Assembly: GCF_034676545.1 (NCBI RefSeq)
Contig: NZ_JAUCBZ010000015.1
Coordinates: forward strand, 3,808,509 to 3,872,508
Length of the DNA: 64,000 nt
From: Pararhodobacter sp.
GTDB taxonomy: Bacteria; Pseudomonadota; Alphaproteobacteria; Rhodobacterales; Rhodobacteraceae
Direction: 5' to 3'
The position numbers and the translations under genes were made by a program. Below are positions 62,021-64,000 of this stretch, piece by piece; position 1 is the stretch's first letter, and each line of letters begins with the position of its first letter. The notes below the pieces were generated by a model that saw only the letters and a list, made by a program, of their open reading frames with translations, searched no databases and was not told the origin of the DNA.

Positions 62021-63232
62021 ATGATTGATGCCTATATTTATGACGCTGCGCGCACGGTGCGTGGCAAAGGCCGCAAAGATGGCAGCCTGCACGAAGTGAC
62101 CGCCGCGCGGCTGTCGGCGATTGCGCTGAACGCGCTGAAGGATCGCAACGATCTGGACACCACGGCGATCGAGGATGTGATCTGGGGCAACGTCACCCAG
62201 ATCGGCGAGCAGGGCGCCTGCCTTGCGCGGACCGCTGTGCTGGCCTCGGATTTCGCGGAATCCGTGCCCGGTGTCAGCGTCAACCGCTTCTGTGCCAGCG
62301 GTCTGGAAGCGGTGAACATGGCCGCCAACCAGATCCGTGGCGGGGCCGGGATGGCCTATGTCGCGGGCGGCGTGGAATGCATGAGCCGGGTGCCGATGGG
62401 CACCGACGGCGGGGCGATTGCCGTCGATCCGTCGATTGCCATCGACAATTATTTTGTGCCGCAGGGCATTTCGGCCGATATCATTGCCACCAAATTCGGC
62501 TTCAGCCGCGATGAGGCGGACGCGCTGGCGGTGGAAAGCCAAAAGCGGGCAGCGGCGGCCTGGGCGGCGGGGTATTTCAACAAGACCGTGGTTCCGGTTA
62601 AGGATATCAATGGCTTGACCATTCTGGACCATGACGAGTTCATGCGCCCGCAGACCGATATGCAGAGCCTCGGATCGCTCAAGCCGTCGTTCAAGGACAT
62701 GGGCGAGGTGATGCCCGGTTTCGACAAGATCGCCATGATGAAATACCCGGAACTGGAGCGGATCAACCATATCCACCACGCGGGGAATTCATCCGGCATC
62801 GTGGACGGGGCCGCGGCGATCCTGATCGGCAACAAGGAGTTTGGCGAGAAATACGGGCTGACGCCGCGCGCCCGCATCCGCGCCACCGCGAAAATCGGCA
62901 CGGACCCCACGATCATGCTGACCGGCCCGGTTCCGGTGACCGAAAAGATCCTGCGCGACAGTGGCATGTCGATCAGCGACATCGACCTGTTCGAGGTCAA
63001 CGAGGCGTTCGCGGCGGTCGTCATGCGCTTCATGCAGGCGTTCAACGTCGATGGCTCGAAGGTCAACGTCAACGGCGGCTCGATTGCCATGGGGCACCCG
63101 CTGGGCGCGACCGGCGCGATCATTCTGGGCACGCTGCTGGACGAGTTGGAGCGCACCGGCAAGGGCACGGGCCTGGCGACACTGTGCATCGGCTCGGGCA
63201 TGGGTGCGGCGACGATCATCGAGCGCGTCTGA
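62021..63232 (+). CDS. fadA: acetyl-CoA C-acyltransferase (thiolase)
   Basis: Thiolase of 403 residues for the last step of beta-oxidation. Nucleophile Cys91 in SVNRFCASGLEAVN; NEAFAAVVMRF; GGSIAMGHPLGATGAI with the catalytic His; and the second Cys in LATLCIGSGMGAATI. Coupled to the cupin gene by TGATG and to a FadB/FadJ-type gene two places further. FadA or FadI cannot be told apart from this view. Confidence 0.93.
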   Translation: MIDAYIYDAARTVRGKGRKDGSLHEVTAARLSAIALNALKDRNDLDTTAIEDVIWGNVTQIGEQGACLARTAVLASDFAESVPGVSVNRFCASGLEAVNMAANQIRGGAGMAYVAGGVECMSRVPMGTDGGAIAVDPSIAIDNYFVPQGISADIIATKFGFSRDEADALAVESQKRAAAAWAAGYFNKTVVPVKDINGLTILDHDEFMRPQTDMQSLGSLKPSFKDMGEVMPGFDKIAMMKYPELERINHIHHAGNSSGIVDGAAAILIGNKEFGEKYGLTPRARIRATAKIGTDPTIMLTGPVPVTEKILRDSGMSISDIDLFEVNEAFAAVVMRFMQAFNVDGSKVNVNGGSIAMGHPLGATGAIILGTLLDELERTGKGTGLATLCIGSGMGAATIIERV

Positions 63233-63741
63233 TGCCAAAGATCGACATCTCTGCCGCGCCGCTGAAAACCGGGTCCATTTACCCGGAGCCCTACGCCAGC
63301 CAGATGGCCGGGCGGTCGTCGCGGCGCTTGGGGCAGCTTGCCGGGCTGACCCAGTTCGGGGTGAACATCGTTTACCTGGAGCCGGGTGCGCCCGCCTCGT
63401 TGCGGCACTGGCATCTGAAGGAGGACGAATTCGCCATGGTCCTGACCGGCGAGTTGGTTCTGGTCGAGGATGCCGGTGAGACCGTGATGCTGGGGGATTG
63501 TGCGGCGTGGCCGGCGGGGGTGCCGAATGCGCACCGATTCGTCAACCGCTCGGCTGTGCCCGCCAGTTTCCTGATCGTCGGCTCCAAGGCCGAGGGCGAG
63601 GAAGCGACCTATGGCGATGTCGATATGAAAATCCATTTGGCGGGCGGAAAAGCCCGTTTCACCTATCACGATGGCAGCGATTGGAGCGGACCCAGAGACC
63701 TGGAAACCCCCGAGATCGCGCCGAAGGGAGACACGAAATGA
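63232..63741 (+). CDS. cupin domain protein
   Basis: Single-domain cupin of 169 residues: ASLRHWHLKEDEFAMVLTGELVLVEDAGETVMLGDCAAWPAGVPNAHRFVN, with the usual His, His, Glu and later His ligands. Function unknown; it may bind a metal and a small ligand. It begins at the thiolase stop (TGATG) and ends at the start of the next gene (ATGA). Confidence 0.85.
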   Translation: MPKIDISAAPLKTGSIYPEPYASQMAGRSSRRLGQLAGLTQFGVNIVYLEPGAPASLRHWHLKEDEFAMVLTGELVLVEDAGETVMLGDCAAWPAGVPNAHRFVNRSAVPASFLIVGSKAEGEEATYGDVDMKIHLAGGKARFTYHDGSDWSGPRDLETPEIAPKGDTK

Positions 63742-64000
63742 CCGAACTGCATTATGCCGTAGACGCCGATGGCGTCGCCACGATCACCTGGGACGTCGCC
63801 GACAAGTCGATGAACGTCATGTCGTTCCAAGGCCTGCAAGAGCTGGAGGCCGGGATCGACAAGGCACTGGCCGATGACGCCGTCAAGGGCGTGATCATCA
63901 CCAGCGCCAAGGCCGATTTCGCCGGGGGCATGGACCTGAACGTGCTGGCCGACATGCGCGATGGCGCGGGCGACAACCCGGCCAAGGGCCTGTTCGATGG
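63738..64000 (+). CDS. FadB/FadJ-type 3-hydroxyacyl-CoA dehydrogenase/enoyl-CoA hydratase (5' part)
   Basis: Reading frame open to the right edge. The 87 visible residues are the start of an enoyl-CoA hydratase domain: DGVATITWDVADKSMNVMS, KALADDAVKGVIITSAKADFAGGMDL. In this gene context a multifunctional hydratase/3-hydroxyacyl-CoA dehydrogenase is likely, but only the hydratase start is seen. ATG overlaps the cupin stop (ATGA). Confidence 0.82.
   Translation, partial: MTELHYAVDADGVATITWDVADKSMNVMSFQGLQELEAGIDKALADDAVKGVIITSAKADFAGGMDLNVLADMRDGAGDNPAKGLFD

Overview
The window reads as chromosomal DNA of an alphaproteobacterium of the family Rhodobacteraceae (Rhodobacter/Roseobacter type). 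GC is high, and synteny is typical of that family: mreBCD-mrdA-rodA, zur-znuCB/znuA, a urate/allantoin catabolic cluster, an alphaproteobacterial tad (Flp pilus) locus, tolQRAB-pal-tilS-ftsH, and a MerR-controlled beta-oxidation cluster. This assignment rests on gene content and order read from the sequence; no database search was possible.

Layout. 1-6.9 kb: end of an upstream gene, then the cell-elongation operon (mreB, mreC, mreD, PBP2, rodA), with mreC to the last gene overlapping in series. The last gene is a hydroxyacid dehydrogenase. 6.9-10 kb: zinc uptake. znuB, znuC and zur (minus) diverge from znuA (plus) across a pair of Zur-like dyads; zur carries a frameshift. 10-11.3 kb: an SRAP-domain protein and a small unknown protein. 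11.4-17.9 kb: purine catabolism. An 8-oxoguanine-deaminase-like enzyme, an NCS2 xanthine/urate permease, AllA, AllE and a fused allantoinase/OHCU decarboxylase (all minus) diverge from uraH. 18-22.5 kb: 5'-nucleotidase, DUF952 protein, pyrD, arsC-like protein, lytic transglycosylase.

22.8-35.2 kb: tad locus. It has two nearly identical Flp-like pilins, cpaB, cpaC, an OmpA lipoprotein where cpaD is usually found, cpaE, cpaF, tadB, tadC, tadD, a frameshifted TPR lipoprotein gene, a prepilin peptidase and an AAA+ ATPase. 35.3-39.3 kb: a thioesterase, folD, fhs (one-carbon metabolism) and a MOSC protein. 39.3-47.4 kb, minus strand: ybgC, tolQ, tolR, tolA (frameshifted), tolB, pal, tilS, ftsH. 47.6-56.7 kb: wrbA-like, an AT-rich DUF4238-type orphan gene, a pyridoxal-phosphate Arg/Lys/Orn decarboxylase, VOC and SMR-like proteins, and an operon of two hotdog thioesterases, a MATE pump and an unknown protein. 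56.8-64 kb: two MerR regulators, two acyl-CoA dehydrogenases, a small RHH-like protein, GST, thiolase, cupin and the start of a FadB/FadJ-type enzyme.

Themes across the window. Three genes (zur, the tad TPR gene, tolA) each carry one frameshift that loss of a single base would repair. They may be sequence errors or real lesions, and should be settled first. An AT-rich intergenic motif with core GAGTATTTTTGGCAAGATG recurs five times, two copies forming a perfect 24-bp inverted repeat. The least explained coding material is the AT-rich DUF4238-type gene, the AAA+ ATPase ending the tad locus and the small proteins at 11.1 and 59.7 kb. I see no tRNA, rRNA, CRISPR array, transposase or phage gene.
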